This document shows positions 1 to 7,126 of a DNA stretch of 64,000 nucleotides, piece by piece. Each line of letters starts with the position of its first letter. Position 1 is the stretch's first letter. The stretch lies in the IMG/VR virus record IMGVR_UViG_3300038468_000223, positions 41,512 to 105,511 of that record; one strand, given 5' to 3'. The stretch comes from a virus. A program made the position numbers and the translations under genes. The notes beneath the pieces were generated by a model. That model did not search any database. It had not been told where the DNA came from and saw only the letters and a program-made list of their open reading frames with translations.

Positions 1-602
1 ACCGGCAGCTTCATCGGCGCGACCGCCGGCGTCGAGGTGCACTGCCAGGCGCGCAGCACCGGGAGCGGCGACCCGTACTCCATGGAGAGGATCTGCGAGA
101 CGAGGTCGCCGAACGTCTGGTACGCCGAGATGTACTGGACGCGCAGGCGCATGGCGTCGTCGTACTTGTCGAGGTTGCGCGGCCAGTCGGTTGGCAGCGA
201 CCTGCTACGCGGGTACGCGAGCATCGAGATCCACGCGCCCTCGATCTTCAGGCCGGGAAGCGCCGCCTGGATCTCCGTCATGGCCTTGACGAACTTGTCG
301 CCGTCGAACACGGCCTCCTTGGTCGGCGGGAGCGTGATCTCGATGCGGTAGCGGCCGGTGTTTCCGAGCGCGCTCAGGTCGTCGAGGAAGCTCCACTGCA
401 GGCAGGTCGAATCGACCAGCGCGCCGGGTGCGGCACCCGGCGTCGCGGTCGACGTGCCTCCCGTCGTCTTCGCCGACGAACGAGTCGCGACGAACGCGAC
501 TGCGAGAGCCGCCGCGACTCCTCCTCCGATCAGCAGGGCCTTCTTCTTGGGCGTGTTCGGGTTGAGGATCGAGTCCTCGCTGAGCGATTCGTGAACGTAC
601 AT
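1..602 (-). CDS. Single-pass membrane protein, C-terminus outside window
   Basis: First 200 residues of a protein that runs off the left edge. I see a short polar N-terminus rich in Pro and Lys, one hydrophobic segment at about residues 22-40 (ALLIGGGVAAALAVAFVATR), a Gly/Thr/Ala/Pro linker, then a globular part with no recognised motif. The layout (short tail, one membrane segment, low-complexity linker, soluble domain) matches many proteins of the 34-56 kb structural region, so a virion role is inferred. The start is supported by a promoter-like signal: -35 GTGACA, 17-bp spacer, -10 TACTAT, then 6 nt to ATG, with no Shine-Dalgarno sequence, as expected for a leaderless transcript. Confidence 0.75.
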   Translation of the reverse strand, partial: MYVHESLSEDSILNPNTPKKKALLIGGGVAAALAVAFVATRSSAKTTGGTSTATPGAAPGALVDSTCLQWSFLDDLSALGNTGRYRIEITLPPTKEAVFDGDKFVKAMTEIQAALPGLKIEGAWISMLAYPRSRSLPTDWPRNLDKYDDAMRLRVQYISAYQTFGDLVSQILSMEYGSPLPVLRAWQCTSTPAVAPMKLP

Positions 603-608
603 GCAGAG

Positions 609-637
609 ATAGTACCAGTAGGGGTAGGTGCTGTCAC
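609..637 (-). promoter_or_regulatory. Sigma70-like promoter of the left-edge membrane gene
   Basis: Read on the minus strand: GTGACA (637-632), 17-bp spacer, TACTAT (614-609), then 6 nt to the ATG at 602. This is the best-formed example of the leaderless arrangement seen at seven genes in this window. Confidence 0.55.
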
Positions 638-670
638 GCGAACCATGTCAAGCTGGAAGGGAGGCGTTCG

Positions 671-937
671 ATGAAACTAGGACTGGTTTTTCTCACTGCG
701 ATCGTGGTGGTTTCTTGCCAAGAAAGCGTGACGACGCCGCCGCAGGGACCCGGCACGGAGTTCCCGTGCGGCTACCGCGGCGTCGACTGCGGCGACGAGA
801 CGTGCTGCTACGAGGGCGACGTCTGCGGCGGCGCACCGTTCACCGGGTGCCCGGCGGACACGTGCTGCTTCACCGGCGAGGACGCGGTCGGGTCCAAGAA
901 GCCGTACCCGAAGGTCCGGCGGCGCCACACACAGTGA
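671..937 (+). CDS. Small cysteine-rich lipoprotein
   Basis: 88 residues. The N-terminus is a lipoprotein signal: MKLG, hydrophobic core, lipobox VVSC with Cys at residue 16. The mature part has about eight Cys in paired patterns (DETCCYEG, ADTCCFTG) separated by Gly/Pro, suggesting a small disulfide-rich exported domain. A good Shine-Dalgarno sequence (GGAAGGGAGG) precedes the ATG. It stands alone on the plus strand between minus-strand genes. Function unknown; lysis, superinfection exclusion or surface modification are possible. The stop codon lies inside a dispersed repeat (932-950). Confidence 0.75.
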   Translation: MKLGLVFLTAIVVVSCQESVTTPPQGPGTEFPCGYRGVDCGDETCCYEGDVCGGAPFTGCPADTCCFTGEDAVGSKKPYPKVRRRHTQ

Positions 938-950
938 CCCCCGTCGTTCG
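932..950 (+). repeat. Dispersed repeat, copy 1 (CAGTGACCCCCGTCGTTCG)
   Basis: 19-bp element overlapping the stop codon of the upstream lipoprotein gene. The same 19 bp occur at 8658-8676 and 18 of them at 45780-45797. Diverged copies are at 13731, 21089, 39473 and 53529. All but the 13731 copy are preceded by a C/A-rich tract. Confidence 0.7.
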
Positions 951-951
951 G

Positions 952-1025
952 CGCGCCGTGCAGGGGTCGAACCTGCAGCCTTCCAGCTCTAACGACTGGA
1001 CGCTCTACCTTTGAGCTAACAGCGC
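952..1025 (-). tRNA. tRNA with 9-nt anticodon loop, identity uncertain
   Basis: Acceptor GCGCTGT pairs with ACGGCGC. The D arm (GCTC...GAGC) and T arm (GCAGG-TTCGACC-CCTGC) are normal. The anticodon stem TCCAG/CTGGA leaves a 9-nt loop TCGTTAGAG. If a T-G pair closes it to 7 nt, the anticodon reads TTA with G at position 33; GTT (Asn) and TAG are alternatives. Not a standard tRNA. Confidence 0.75.
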
Positions 1026-1029
1026 GTGG

Positions 1030-1103
1030 TGGGAGGGGCTGGACTTGAACCAACGACCTCCTCGAGACGAGCCCGAGGCGCTCTGACACTGAGCTACCCT
1101 CCC
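1030..1103 (-). tRNA. tRNA with 9-nt anticodon loop, identity uncertain
   Basis: Acceptor GGGAGGG/CCCTCCC, D arm GCTC...GAGC and T arm GTTGG-TTCAAGT-CCAGC are clear, and ACCA follows the acceptor. The anticodon stem CCTCG/CGAGG encloses GGCTCGTCT, 9 nt. Candidate anticodons are TCG (Arg, with a G-T closing pair and C33) or CGT (Thr, if U33 is the fourth loop base). It sits 4 nt from the other odd tRNA and next to a peptidyl-tRNA hydrolase gene. Confidence 0.75.
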
Positions 1104-1108
1104 GCGAT

Positions 1109-1402
1109 CTACTTCAGCAGCGGCAACGACGCGACGTGGCGCCGCAGGACCTCCTTCCTCCTCGGATGGAGGCCCAGAGCCATGAGCTGGCCGTGGTAGG
1201 GGGGATCGGGCTCGTGGACGGCCGTCAGCGCGACGCCGGCGGCTCGCAGGCGGGCTTCCTCGCGCGCGAGCGACACCTCGTCGGGGACGGCCAGGACCAC
1301 CGCGTAGGTCCCGGGACCGAGGCCGCCGGGAGAGGACTCTCCGGCGGCGTGGCAGACTTGCGCGGCTTGTATGCCCCTGGGCAGGTCCGCGCGGACGATC
1401 AC
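1109..1402 (-). CDS. Peptidyl-tRNA hydrolase, Pth2 type
   Basis: 97 residues. The N-terminus V-IVRADLPRGIQAAQVCHA and the later AVHEPDPPYHGQLMALGL match the Pth2 family (bacterial/archaeal-type peptidyl-tRNA hydrolase), which hydrolyses the ester bond of peptidyl-tRNA released by drop-off. Most Pth2 proteins are about 115-120 residues; this is a compact version with family hallmarks at both ends. The start is GTG; no in-frame ATG exists before the upstream stop. It lies directly beside two minus-strand tRNA genes, consistent with recycling of phage tRNAs. No Shine-Dalgarno sequence is evident, so translation may be coupled to an upstream reading frame ending at the same GTGA. Confidence 0.75.
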   Translation of the reverse strand: MIVRADLPRGIQAAQVCHAAGESSPGGLGPGTYAVVLAVPDEVSLAREEARLRAAGVALTAVHEPDPPYHGQLMALGLHPRRKEVLRRHVASLPLLK

Positions 1403-1580
1403 GTAGTGGGTGACGGGACTAGGCGATTAGCGACATGGCGCCCCTCTGCGTCGATGGTCGTCCCCAGCGTGCGGACGATCGCCGCCGCTGTCAAGAAGAA
1501 CGACGGGGCTCCACCGGTCGGCGCGCCGGGCGCCGAGGGCGGTCTCGAGGAGAGGGGCGACCCTCGACGCGGTCACGACG
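1403..1580 (-). other. Gap with possible broken small gene
   Basis: Between the Pth2-like gene and the next minus-strand gene. One minus-strand frame gives a protein-like stretch ending TTIDAEGRHVANRLVPSPTT whose stop overlaps the GTG start of the Pth2 gene. The best continuation further upstream (VTASRVAPLLETALGARRA) is in another frame. This looks like a small gene broken by a frameshift or a sequence error, but the evidence is weak. Confidence 0.3.
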
Positions 1581-1988
1581 TCACGGCCGCGGTTCCTGGG
1601 GCTCCGAGAGGCCGTCCAGCTCCTCCTCGGTGAGGCCCTCGAGCGCCTTCACGATCGTTATCACACGAGATTTTGGACAGATGCAGATCTCGCGGCACTC
1701 GGCGTCGATGATCTTGTACCAGCCGTCCTTCACCCGATCTTCGTACGAGTCGGTGTCTCGGAGGGGCGCGGCCAAGAAGCCGGGCTCGTAGGTCCAGCGG
1801 TAGCCCGGCGGCGGCGGCCGGATCTGGATCGGTTCTCCCACGTGCTTCTGCATCGCCATGGAGACGAGCTGCGCTTCGCGAAAGCTCGGACAGATGCAGA
1901 ACTCGACGAACCGCCCATCGACCTCGAGTGGCGCCGTTGCGAGGAGCACAGTGATCTTGCCCGGCGGGCTCGGGATGAAACGAAACAT
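1581..1988 (-). CDS. Hypothetical protein
   Basis: 135 residues, no recognised domain. It contains two Cys-Ile-Cys-Pro motifs (EFCICPSF near residue 30 and EICICPKS near 105), which suggests a duplicated half or metal binding. A Pro-rich turn (IRPPPPGYRW) lies between them and the C-terminus is acidic. It belongs to the minus-strand operon of small genes that starts near 7.1 kb. Function unknown. Confidence 0.6.
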   Translation of the reverse strand: MFRFIPSPPGKITVLLATAPLEVDGRFVEFCICPSFREAQLVSMAMQKHVGEPIQIRPPPPGYRWTYEPGFLAAPLRDTDSYEDRVKDGWYKIIDAECREICICPKSRVITIVKALEGLTEEELDGLSEPQEPRP

Positions 1989-1995
1989 GGGAAAA

Positions 1996-2601
1996 TCATG
2001 GCCTTTCTTTGTTCAGCAGCTCCCGGAGGCGCGCACCCGCCTCCGCGAGGGGCATAGCGCGCCACCTGCGGTCCTCGAGAACCGCGCACGCCTCGTCGGG
2101 TCCGAGGCCGCCCCTGCTTGCCAGGGTCTCGAGCGACTGCCCGCCGTGGTTCTTGCGCGCCTGGTCCTCGTGGGCGGCGAGGGCGGACCACGGTACGGTC
2201 AGCGGCCCGGCGTACGTGCGGCACTGCTCGTAGGTGAGGAAGATCGGAAACTCCTTGAACGGGGCAGCACCGTCTTTCTCGGCGGATATCGCTGTTCCCG
2301 CGTCACGCGCGCCATGCTCGCCGCGTTCGATGGAGTCGAGAACGCGTTGAACTTCGATGTGCAGAGAGCTGCGGTAGTATTTCAAGATTCGTCCGCGTTC
2401 GTCGGCGCGACCTTCTTCACGAAGATCTTCGATCGGAGACGACTTAGGGCGGCCCTTGTACATGGCGACCCGAAGCCGATTGCAGACCCCTCCGAGAACG
2501 GGTGGCTGCTTGAAGACCCCACGTATCAGGTTGATGTCGCAGATGGACTGATGAAGCTCTTGGACCTCTTCGTCGTCCAGCGGAATGACGATCTCCCACA
2601 T
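1996..2601 (-). CDS. Hypothetical protein
   Basis: 201 residues, mostly charged and probably helical, starting MWEIVIPLDDEEVQEL. No domain recognised. The middle (PIFLTYEQCRTYAGPLTVPW) and the C-terminus (LAEAGARLRELLNKERP) look globular. It lies 5 nt downstream of the transglycosylase-like lipoprotein gene, so the two are probably co-transcribed. Base composition is slightly lower in GC than neighbours in places. Confidence 0.6.
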   Translation of the reverse strand: MWEIVIPLDDEEVQELHQSICDINLIRGVFKQPPVLGGVCNRLRVAMYKGRPKSSPIEDLREEGRADERGRILKYYRSSLHIEVQRVLDSIERGEHGARDAGTAISAEKDGAAPFKEFPIFLTYEQCRTYAGPLTVPWSALAAHEDQARKNHGGQSLETLASRGGLGPDEACAVLEDRRWRAMPLAEAGARLRELLNKERP

Positions 2602-2606
2602 TTTGG

Positions 2607-3395
2607 CTACTCCTTGAACGGGTGCGTTTTGCTGTACGCCGACGCGAACGACAACCGCGCCCGGGCCTTCGGGCAGCCGTCCTCGTTCTCACCACTGTAG
2701 CCACAGAGGGTCCCCGAGCGGCGGATGCTCGCCCGGGCGATGTGCAGCGCCACGCGCACGGCGAGACGGCGGTCCGCGAGCAGGTCCTTGCCGTAGTAGA
2801 GCGGGCGTCCCTTCGCCCCCCACGCGCCGACCCACCCGCCGTCCTCGGTGAGCGCGATGCCCCCGTAGGCGTGGATCTGGAAGATGGAGACGGCGATGCC
2901 CTGGTCGCAGTCGCCGGATCGCAGCGTGAGGGCCTTGCCCGCGCCCCGACGCCACTTCTCGCTGTTGCAACTCCCGTCGTCGACGTGCTGCCAGAAGTGC
3001 GACTCCCAGAAGCCGATGGCGGCGACGAGGATGGCGGTGCGCGCCTTGTTGACGTCCGTCTTCCAGATCGGCTCCTCGCCGGGCTCGCTCACGACGTCGA
3101 CGATGTCGCGTGCGATCGCGTCGTAGTGAGCGATGCTGCGCCCGGGCATCGTCGCCGCCGGCGCCCAGCGCTTCATCGCGGCGAGCACGTAGGCCTCGAG
3201 CGCCTCGTTTCGCGCAGCCGGCTTGGCCGGCTTCGCGCCCATAGAAGAGGAAGGGGCGGGGACGGGGACCGGGGCCGGAGAAGCGGAGGCCTCGGCGGCG
3301 GCGGCGTCGACGGGGGCCTCCTTGGAGACGGTGGCGGGTTTGGTGCAAGCGAAGAGCACCGCGGCGATGAGCGAGAGCTTCATGAAGGTGTTCAT
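2607..3395 (-). CDS. Lipoprotein with transglycosylase-like domain
   Basis: 262 residues. The start MNTFMKLSLIAAVLFAC gives a lipoprotein signal with lipobox LFAC, followed by an Ala/Pro-rich linker to about residue 75. The C-terminal domain resembles SLT/lysozyme-like transglycosylases: GFWESHF supplies the probable catalytic Glu, VSIFQIH matches the family's G-L-F-Q-I-type motif, and LCGYSGENEDGC carries Cys residues that may form a disulfide. It would cleave peptidoglycan glycan strands from the envelope. A longer in-frame reading extends upstream, but only this Met gives a signal peptide. A GH25 muramidase at the right edge provides a second wall-degrading activity. Confidence 0.65.
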   Translation of the reverse strand: MNTFMKLSLIAAVLFACTKPATVSKEAPVDAAAAEASASPAPVPVPAPSSSMGAKPAKPAARNEALEAYVLAAMKRWAPAATMPGRSIAHYDAIARDIVDVVSEPGEEPIWKTDVNKARTAILVAAIGFWESHFWQHVDDGSCNSEKWRRGAGKALTLRSGDCDQGIAVSIFQIHAYGGIALTEDGGWVGAWGAKGRPLYYGKDLLADRRLAVRVALHIARASIRRSGTLCGYSGENEDGCPKARARLSFASAYSKTHPFKE

Positions 3396-3442
3396 GGTGC
3401 CGGAGCTTGCTGTCCCTGGTGGGGATGTCAAGTTGGGTCGCG

Positions 3443-3616
3443 TTAGAGTCCCTCCAAGAACTGTCGGAGGGCTCGCACCTGCTCGTTGTCGGTCGCGCGC
3501 CTCCTCGCCTGCGCGATGATCTCCTGCGCGAACGCCGCCTCGCGCTTGCGCGGGCCGATCGCGGCCTTGAAGACCTCGTCGATGATGTACGCCGCGGTCT
3601 TCCATGCAAAGTACAT
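3443..3616 (-). CDS. Small hypothetical protein
   Basis: 57 residues, MYFAWKTAAYIIDEVFKAAI followed by a Lys/Arg-rich helical half. The start is fixed by a strong Shine-Dalgarno sequence (AAGGAGG) about 8 nt upstream. Probably helical throughout; no function assigned. Confidence 0.6.
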   Translation of the reverse strand: MYFAWKTAAYIIDEVFKAAIGPRKREAAFAQEIIAQARRRATDNEQVRALRQFLEGL

Positions 3617-3644
3617 GGAGGGGACCTCCTTGACGGGCGTCGTC

Positions 3645-3899
3645 TCAGCGGATGTCTTCGCCTCGCGCCCACCGCTCCGCGGCGGCCGCGCACTCCGCGC
3701 AGATCTCGTCTTGCTCATGGGCCGGTCCTTGGATCTGAGCGCCCTCGTCGCCGCACGACGCGGTCTCGGAGAGCTTGTTGTGAGCCTCGTCGTAGGTGAA
3801 GACGTGGCCGAGGCCGTCGGTGCAGCGGGCGACGACGATCTTGGAGCCGCCGGCGGGCCGCGACACGACGCGGTAGTTCATCTGCCGGTACGTCTTCAT
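3645..3899 (-). CDS. Small hypothetical protein with C-terminal CxxC
   Basis: 84 residues starting MKTYRQMNYRVVSRPAGG. The first half looks like a beta-rich module (SKIVVARCTDGLGHVFTYDE); the C-terminus has ICAEC within an acidic stretch, a possible metal site. GGAAGGT precedes the ATG. It overlaps the preceding zinc-ribbon-like gene by 4 nt. Confidence 0.6.
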   Translation of the reverse strand: MKTYRQMNYRVVSRPAGGSKIVVARCTDGLGHVFTYDEAHNKLSETASCGDEGAQIQGPAHEQDEICAECAAAAERWARGEDIR

Positions 3900-4072
3900 C
3901 GAAGTACCTTCCGCATCGCCTCGATGCAGCCCTTGCAGCACACCTTCGGCAGGGCGAAGTCGTACTTCGGGTCGATCACGGCGACGCCCTGCTCGACGAC
4001 CTTCTCGCAGATGCGGCAGGTCGCCGAGTTGGTCCTCGTGTGTGTTGCAGGATCGTAGGGCACGTACTTCAC
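3896..4072 (-). CDS. Small zinc-ribbon-like protein
   Basis: 58 residues, GTG start, reading V/MKYVPYDPATHTRTNSATC. Four to five Cys form a CRIC...CCKGC pattern, typical of a treble-clef or zinc-ribbon fold. A GGAGGAAATC Shine-Dalgarno region precedes the GTG. Start and stop both overlap neighbouring genes (GTGA, ATGA), supporting a translated operon member. The role could be transcriptional regulation or host-protein binding; not determinable. Confidence 0.6.
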   Translation of the reverse strand: MKYVPYDPATHTRTNSATCRICEKVVEQGVAVIDPKYDFALPKVCCKGCIEAMRKVLR

Positions 4073-4164
4073 GATTTCCTCCCGTTGTCGTTGCTGGCCT
4101 TGGTGGAGCGCAGGGCGTTCAAGAGGACGCTCGCGCGCAACCGGATCTCGAGTTCGTCGCTCAT
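4069..4164 (-). CDS. Very small peptide
   Basis: 31 residues (MSDELEIRLRASVLLNALRS...) fitted exactly between two genes by ATGA overlaps. It predicts an amphipathic helix. Its position in the overlapping operon is the main support. Confidence 0.4.
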   Translation of the reverse strand: MSDELEIRLRASVLLNALRSTKASNDNGRKS

Positions 4165-4730
4165 CGCGACCCGAGGTGGAAGAAGAGTGAGTAGAGCAGC
4201 ACCCACAGGCCCGCGGCGAACGTGAACCCGGTGACGTAGCCGACGTACCCGATGTCGTTCCAGTTCTCGATCTCCTCCTGTGCGTGCTGGGGAGGCGGCG
4301 GTGCAGCCTGCATCATCCGCACGACGAGGAACGTCGCCACGAAGGCCACGTAGGGGACGTGCAGGTGGGTCGTCGGCTCGAAGAACCAGGTCCAGACCTT
4401 GGCTATTACGAAGCCGTACCAGAGGGCGTTCGCGACGGTGAAGATCGACTGGAAGGCGGTACGGCGGAGCAGCAGTTGGTACTTGCCGACGCGCCCCGAG
4501 TACTTGTCGGTCCCGCGCACGAGGAGGGTGTCGGGCCCGCCGTCCTCGACAAACTCGCAGACGCCCTCCTCCCTGAGCTTCTCGAAGACGGTGGCGTAGG
4601 GCGAGCTACTCGTGGTGTGGACGTGCGCCTTCGGATTCTTGAGCGTCTTGCGCAGCGCCTCCTCGAACTGCTCGGGTGACGGGGGAGGGGGGATCGGAGG
4701 TGGCAGCGGGGGCGGGATCGGGGGGATCAT
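4161..4730 (-). CDS. Membrane protein with proline-rich N-terminus
   Basis: 189 residues. The N-terminus is almost entirely Pro and Ile (MIPPIPPPLPPPIPPPPSP), then a soluble region to about residue 85. Three hydrophobic segments follow: around SIFTVANALWYGFVIAKVW, VPYVAFVATFLVVRMM and GYVTGFTFAAGLWVLLYSLF. Topology and function are unknown. It belongs to the leftward operon. Confidence 0.6.
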   Translation of the reverse strand: MIPPIPPPLPPPIPPPPSPEQFEEALRKTLKNPKAHVHTTSSSPYATVFEKLREEGVCEFVEDGGPDTLLVRGTDKYSGRVGKYQLLLRRTAFQSIFTVANALWYGFVIAKVWTWFFEPTTHLHVPYVAFVATFLVVRMMQAAPPPPQHAQEEIENWNDIGYVGYVTGFTFAAGLWVLLYSLFFHLGSR

Positions 4731-4754
4731 GGTGGACGACTCCTTACAGGCCGA

Positions 4755-4955
4755 TCATCTCGTTTGCCGCCGTTTTGCGACGCCGGCGCGAATAGGTCGC
4801 GTAGATCGCACGCTCTCGGCTCTCACGTATTTGTGCACTGTGAAGTTCCCGTCGAACCGATCGGTCGCCTCCTCCTCGGAGTAGTGCGCCTCGATATTCC
4901 CCGCCTCCGGATCGTGGGTGACCCAGATCACTTTCGGAAGTTTTAGCTTTCTCAC
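4755..4955 (-). CDS. Small hypothetical protein
   Basis: 66 residues, GTG start (M/VRKLKLPKVIWVTHDPEAG) with AAGGA upstream. The C-terminus is strongly basic (RAGVAKRRQTR). No domain recognised. Confidence 0.5.
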   Translation of the reverse strand: MRKLKLPKVIWVTHDPEAGNIEAHYSEEEATDRFDGNFTVHKYVRAESVRSTRPIRAGVAKRRQTR

Positions 4956-5019
4956 AAACCGAGTTCCTTACTCGCCATCCTCACGCGTAAAGCTGCGCGT
5001 CTCGCCAGGCGTCGTTCCA

Positions 5020-5205
5020 TCATCCCCGCAGCTCCCGATCGATCTGGCGCTCCATCTCAGCGACGAGCTTGTCGTACAGCGACTGACTGCGCCCCTGCAG
5101 CGTCGCGAGGTTCACCCTGGTCGGCTTCTTGTTCCACCGTTCCTCTGCGAGGAGCGCGTCCATGTAGGCGCCCAGGAGGCGCACGACCTTGGGTGACGGC
5201 TGCAC
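5020..5205 (-). CDS. Small hypothetical protein
   Basis: 61 residues, GTG start, helical and charged (VVRLLGAYMDALLAEERW). Its start touches the last base of the SET-domain gene's stop codon, so translation is probably coupled. No function assigned. Confidence 0.5.
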   Translation of the reverse strand: MQPSPKVVRLLGAYMDALLAEERWNKKPTRVNLATLQGRSQSLYDKLVAEMERQIDRELRG

Positions 5206-5606
5206 TACTTCACCTTGAACCAGAGCGGCGACTCGTCCTTCGGATCCCCGTTGTAGTTGATGAAGATCTCCTCTCCCGGCTTGATGTCGTGCAGCGCGAT
5301 GAACTTCATCGACTGCATCGGCACGTACCGCTCGTAGTACGCGTTGGGTGCGTACGAGTGGTTGATGAACGATCCGAGACCCATCGCGAGCGCGGCGTTC
5401 TTCGCGTCCCAGACGTACGCGTACGCGGAGACCCGCTCGGCCATCTCGCGATTCGGTAGGATCAGCACCGGGTTGATCATGAAGACGTCTCCCTTCAAGA
5501 TCTCATCGACCGTGATCACCGTCCTACCGTACTTCCGGCTGCCGACCAACCGCAAGTACTTGTCAACGGACCATCGACATCCGCACCACGACGACATCTC
5601 GATCAT
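5205..5606 (-). CDS. SET-domain protein (candidate lysine methyltransferase)
   Basis: 133 residues. The C-terminal half carries the SET signature in order: LGSFINHSYAPNAYYERY (family: N-H-S-x-x-P-N), then IALHDIKPGEEIFINYNG (family: I-x-x-G-E-E-L-x-x-D-Y-G). SET enzymes transfer a methyl group from S-adenosylmethionine to protein lysines. At about 130 residues it is close to the minimal size of viral SET proteins and has no pre- or post-SET zinc module; three Cys/Trp near the start (SSWCGCRW) are of unclear use. The start is set by ATGA overlap with the upstream nuclease gene. The substrate is unknown; host or virion proteins are possible. Confidence 0.75.
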   Translation of the reverse strand: MIEMSSWCGCRWSVDKYLRLVGSRKYGRTVITVDEILKGDVFMINPVLILPNREMAERVSAYAYVWDAKNAALAMGLGSFINHSYAPNAYYERYVPMQSMKFIALHDIKPGEEIFINYNGDPKDESPLWFKVK

Positions 5607-6754
5607 TTCGGCACGATCTCCCGAAGCTCCTGCCTGGTGTCCTTCTCGATGCACCCGCGCGACCGCAGGTCGGCGATGAGCTGCTGCCCGTCGACGCGAC
5701 CGAGCGCGCGCTCGATCGAAGCCTTCGAGAGGTTGTCGCGCTGGCTCTCGACGATGGCCAGCTCCTTGCCGTTGCTCAGCTCGATCGGACCGTTCATCTG
5801 GACCCACCGCATGATGCGCTGGCGCCGCTTCTCGAGCGCCTTGTCGAGCGCGCGGGAGATCTCGTAGACGCGGCGCACGCTCTCGCTGCTGTTCGCGTCG
5901 CTGAGGACGTCATCCATCCCCGTGGGGCCGACGATGGCGGGGCAGATCTCGTTGGCCGGGCAGTACTTGCAGTGCGCGCCGGGCCGCATCGCCGGCGTCT
6001 TGGAGTAGACCCGTACGAGCGCCTGCTTCAGGTGCCTGCGGTGCTTCGCCCACCGCTCCGCCCCGACCTCCGCGACGTCGGGCTCGATGAACTCGTCGTC
6101 GACGCGGAAGATCGCGTTCACGCTGCGCCCGTCCCGCGCGTCCCAGACGCGCGAGAGGCCGAGCGACAGCGTGTCGAGCTGCTTGTTGGTCTTGGCCTCG
6201 TAGACGCTGCTGCCCGTCTTCCAGTCCGCGGTGAACAGGAGGCTCCCCTCGTTGACGACCGCCGCCATGTCGAGCTGCCCCGGGATCTCGGTCGCCCGGC
6301 GCGCGGAGTAGTCGCGCGAGCCCGTCCCTTCGAGGAAGCGCGCCTCGTCCCTGAAGGGGTCGTAGGCGAGCTTCTTCTCGGTGACGAGCGGGATCCCATC
6401 CCAGCCGCGGTCCGCGAGGAACCCGCGCAGGAACTCCGTCGCCCTGCGGTAGTAGTCGTAGAGCCGGCCGGGCTCCACCCGGTGACCGACCGCGATCTTC
6501 TCGATGGCCGATCGCCTGAGCCTCCCGTAGGCCGCGAACCCGCCCGCCACGTGCCGCTCCATCGCGAGGTGGAACGCCACGCCGAAGCGCGGCGCGTCGG
6601 CCAGGAGCTTCGGGTCGCGGGTGCCGAGCGGGTCGTTGGGATCAGGAGGGATCTTGACGTCGGGCCCTGCCCACCACTGGCACTCGAGCAGGAGGTCCGT
6701 CTTGCTGGCGCTTGCGTGATGCCGCGGGACGGTACCCGCCACCGTTGGTTTCAT
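5603..6754 (-). CDS. PD-(D/E)XK nuclease, RecB/Cas4-like
   Basis: 383 residues. Features in order: N-terminal SASKTDLLLECQWWA (typical of this family), GVAFHLAMERHV (conserved His), PGQLDMAAVVNEG and LLFTADWKTGS (the catalytic D...D-x-K arrangement), then HCKYCPANEICPA near residue 270, a Cys-rich motif as in the Fe-S cluster region of Cas4/AddB-type nucleases. It probably acts as a recombination or end-processing exonuclease. A strong AAGGGGAAAG Shine-Dalgarno sequence precedes the ATG. The upstream RHH gene overlaps its first 113 nt in another frame. Confidence 0.8.
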   Translation of the reverse strand: MKPTVAGTVPRHHASASKTDLLLECQWWAGPDVKIPPDPNDPLGTRDPKLLADAPRFGVAFHLAMERHVAGGFAAYGRLRRSAIEKIAVGHRVEPGRLYDYYRRATEFLRGFLADRGWDGIPLVTEKKLAYDPFRDEARFLEGTGSRDYSARRATEIPGQLDMAAVVNEGSLLFTADWKTGSSVYEAKTNKQLDTLSLGLSRVWDARDGRSVNAIFRVDDEFIEPDVAEVGAERWAKHRRHLKQALVRVYSKTPAMRPGAHCKYCPANEICPAIVGPTGMDDVLSDANSSESVRRVYEISRALDKALEKRRQRIMRWVQMNGPIELSNGKELAIVESQRDNLSKASIERALGRVDGQQLIADLRSRGCIEKDTRQELREIVPK

Positions 6755-7085
6755 CTTTCCCCTTTTGTGTGACTGCTGCGACTGCTACTGCGCGGACCCA
6801 GACGCTCGGCAGCACCTTCTCCTCCGCCGCGGCGCGCTGGATGAAGTCGGCTTCCTCGGGCGCGAAGCGGATGGAGAGGGGCTTGCCCAAGCCGTGGGCT
6901 GTGTCGTAATGCAGAGGTGGACATGCCGCGCCCCTCAGCACCCGACCGGCACGCAGCATCACCGTCTCGCGGATCCAGGCGGAGACGGTGAGCCCGTCTT
7001 GGGCAGCGCGCATGGTAACCGCGCTCAGGTCTTCAGGCTTGAACCTGATGTTCGGTTTCCAGGGGGCGGCGGGGGTGGCACTCAT
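6642..7085 (-). CDS. Tandem ribbon-helix-helix-like DNA-binding protein
   Basis: 147 residues. Two similar units: NIRFKPEDLSAVTMRAAQ with SAWIRETVMLRAGR, and LSIRFAPEEADFIQRAA with SVWVRAVAVAAV. Each has the strand-helix-helix layout of CopG/Arc-like repressors, so one chain could form the DNA-binding unit that others build as a dimer. After about residue 115 the reading frame becomes basic and low-quality and runs 113 nt into the nuclease gene, so the true C-terminus may be shorter or a frameshift may be present. It starts 1 nt from a 20-bp palindrome (7087-7106), making it a candidate regulator of those palindromes. Confidence 0.55.
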   Translation of the reverse strand: MSATPAAPWKPNIRFKPEDLSAVTMRAAQDGLTVSAWIRETVMLRAGRVLRGAACPPLHYDTAHGLGKPLSIRFAPEEADFIQRAAAEEKVLPSVWVRAVAVAAVTQKGKDETNGGGYRPAASRKRQQDGPPARVPVVGRARRQDPS

Positions 7086-7086
7086 C

Positions 7087-7106
7087 TGTTGGACGGCAGT
7101 CTAGCA
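7087..7106. promoter_or_regulatory. 20-bp operator-like palindrome, site 1
   Basis: Arms TGTTGGAC and GTCTAGCA separated by GGCA, between the divergent RHH and RepA-like genes. Four more copies lie at 9430, 26116, 30737 and 63544. On the minus strand the copy contains TAGACT, a possible -10 box for the RHH gene. Confidence 0.65.
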
Positions 7107-7126
7107 AGATACCGCAGCGAGGGGAA

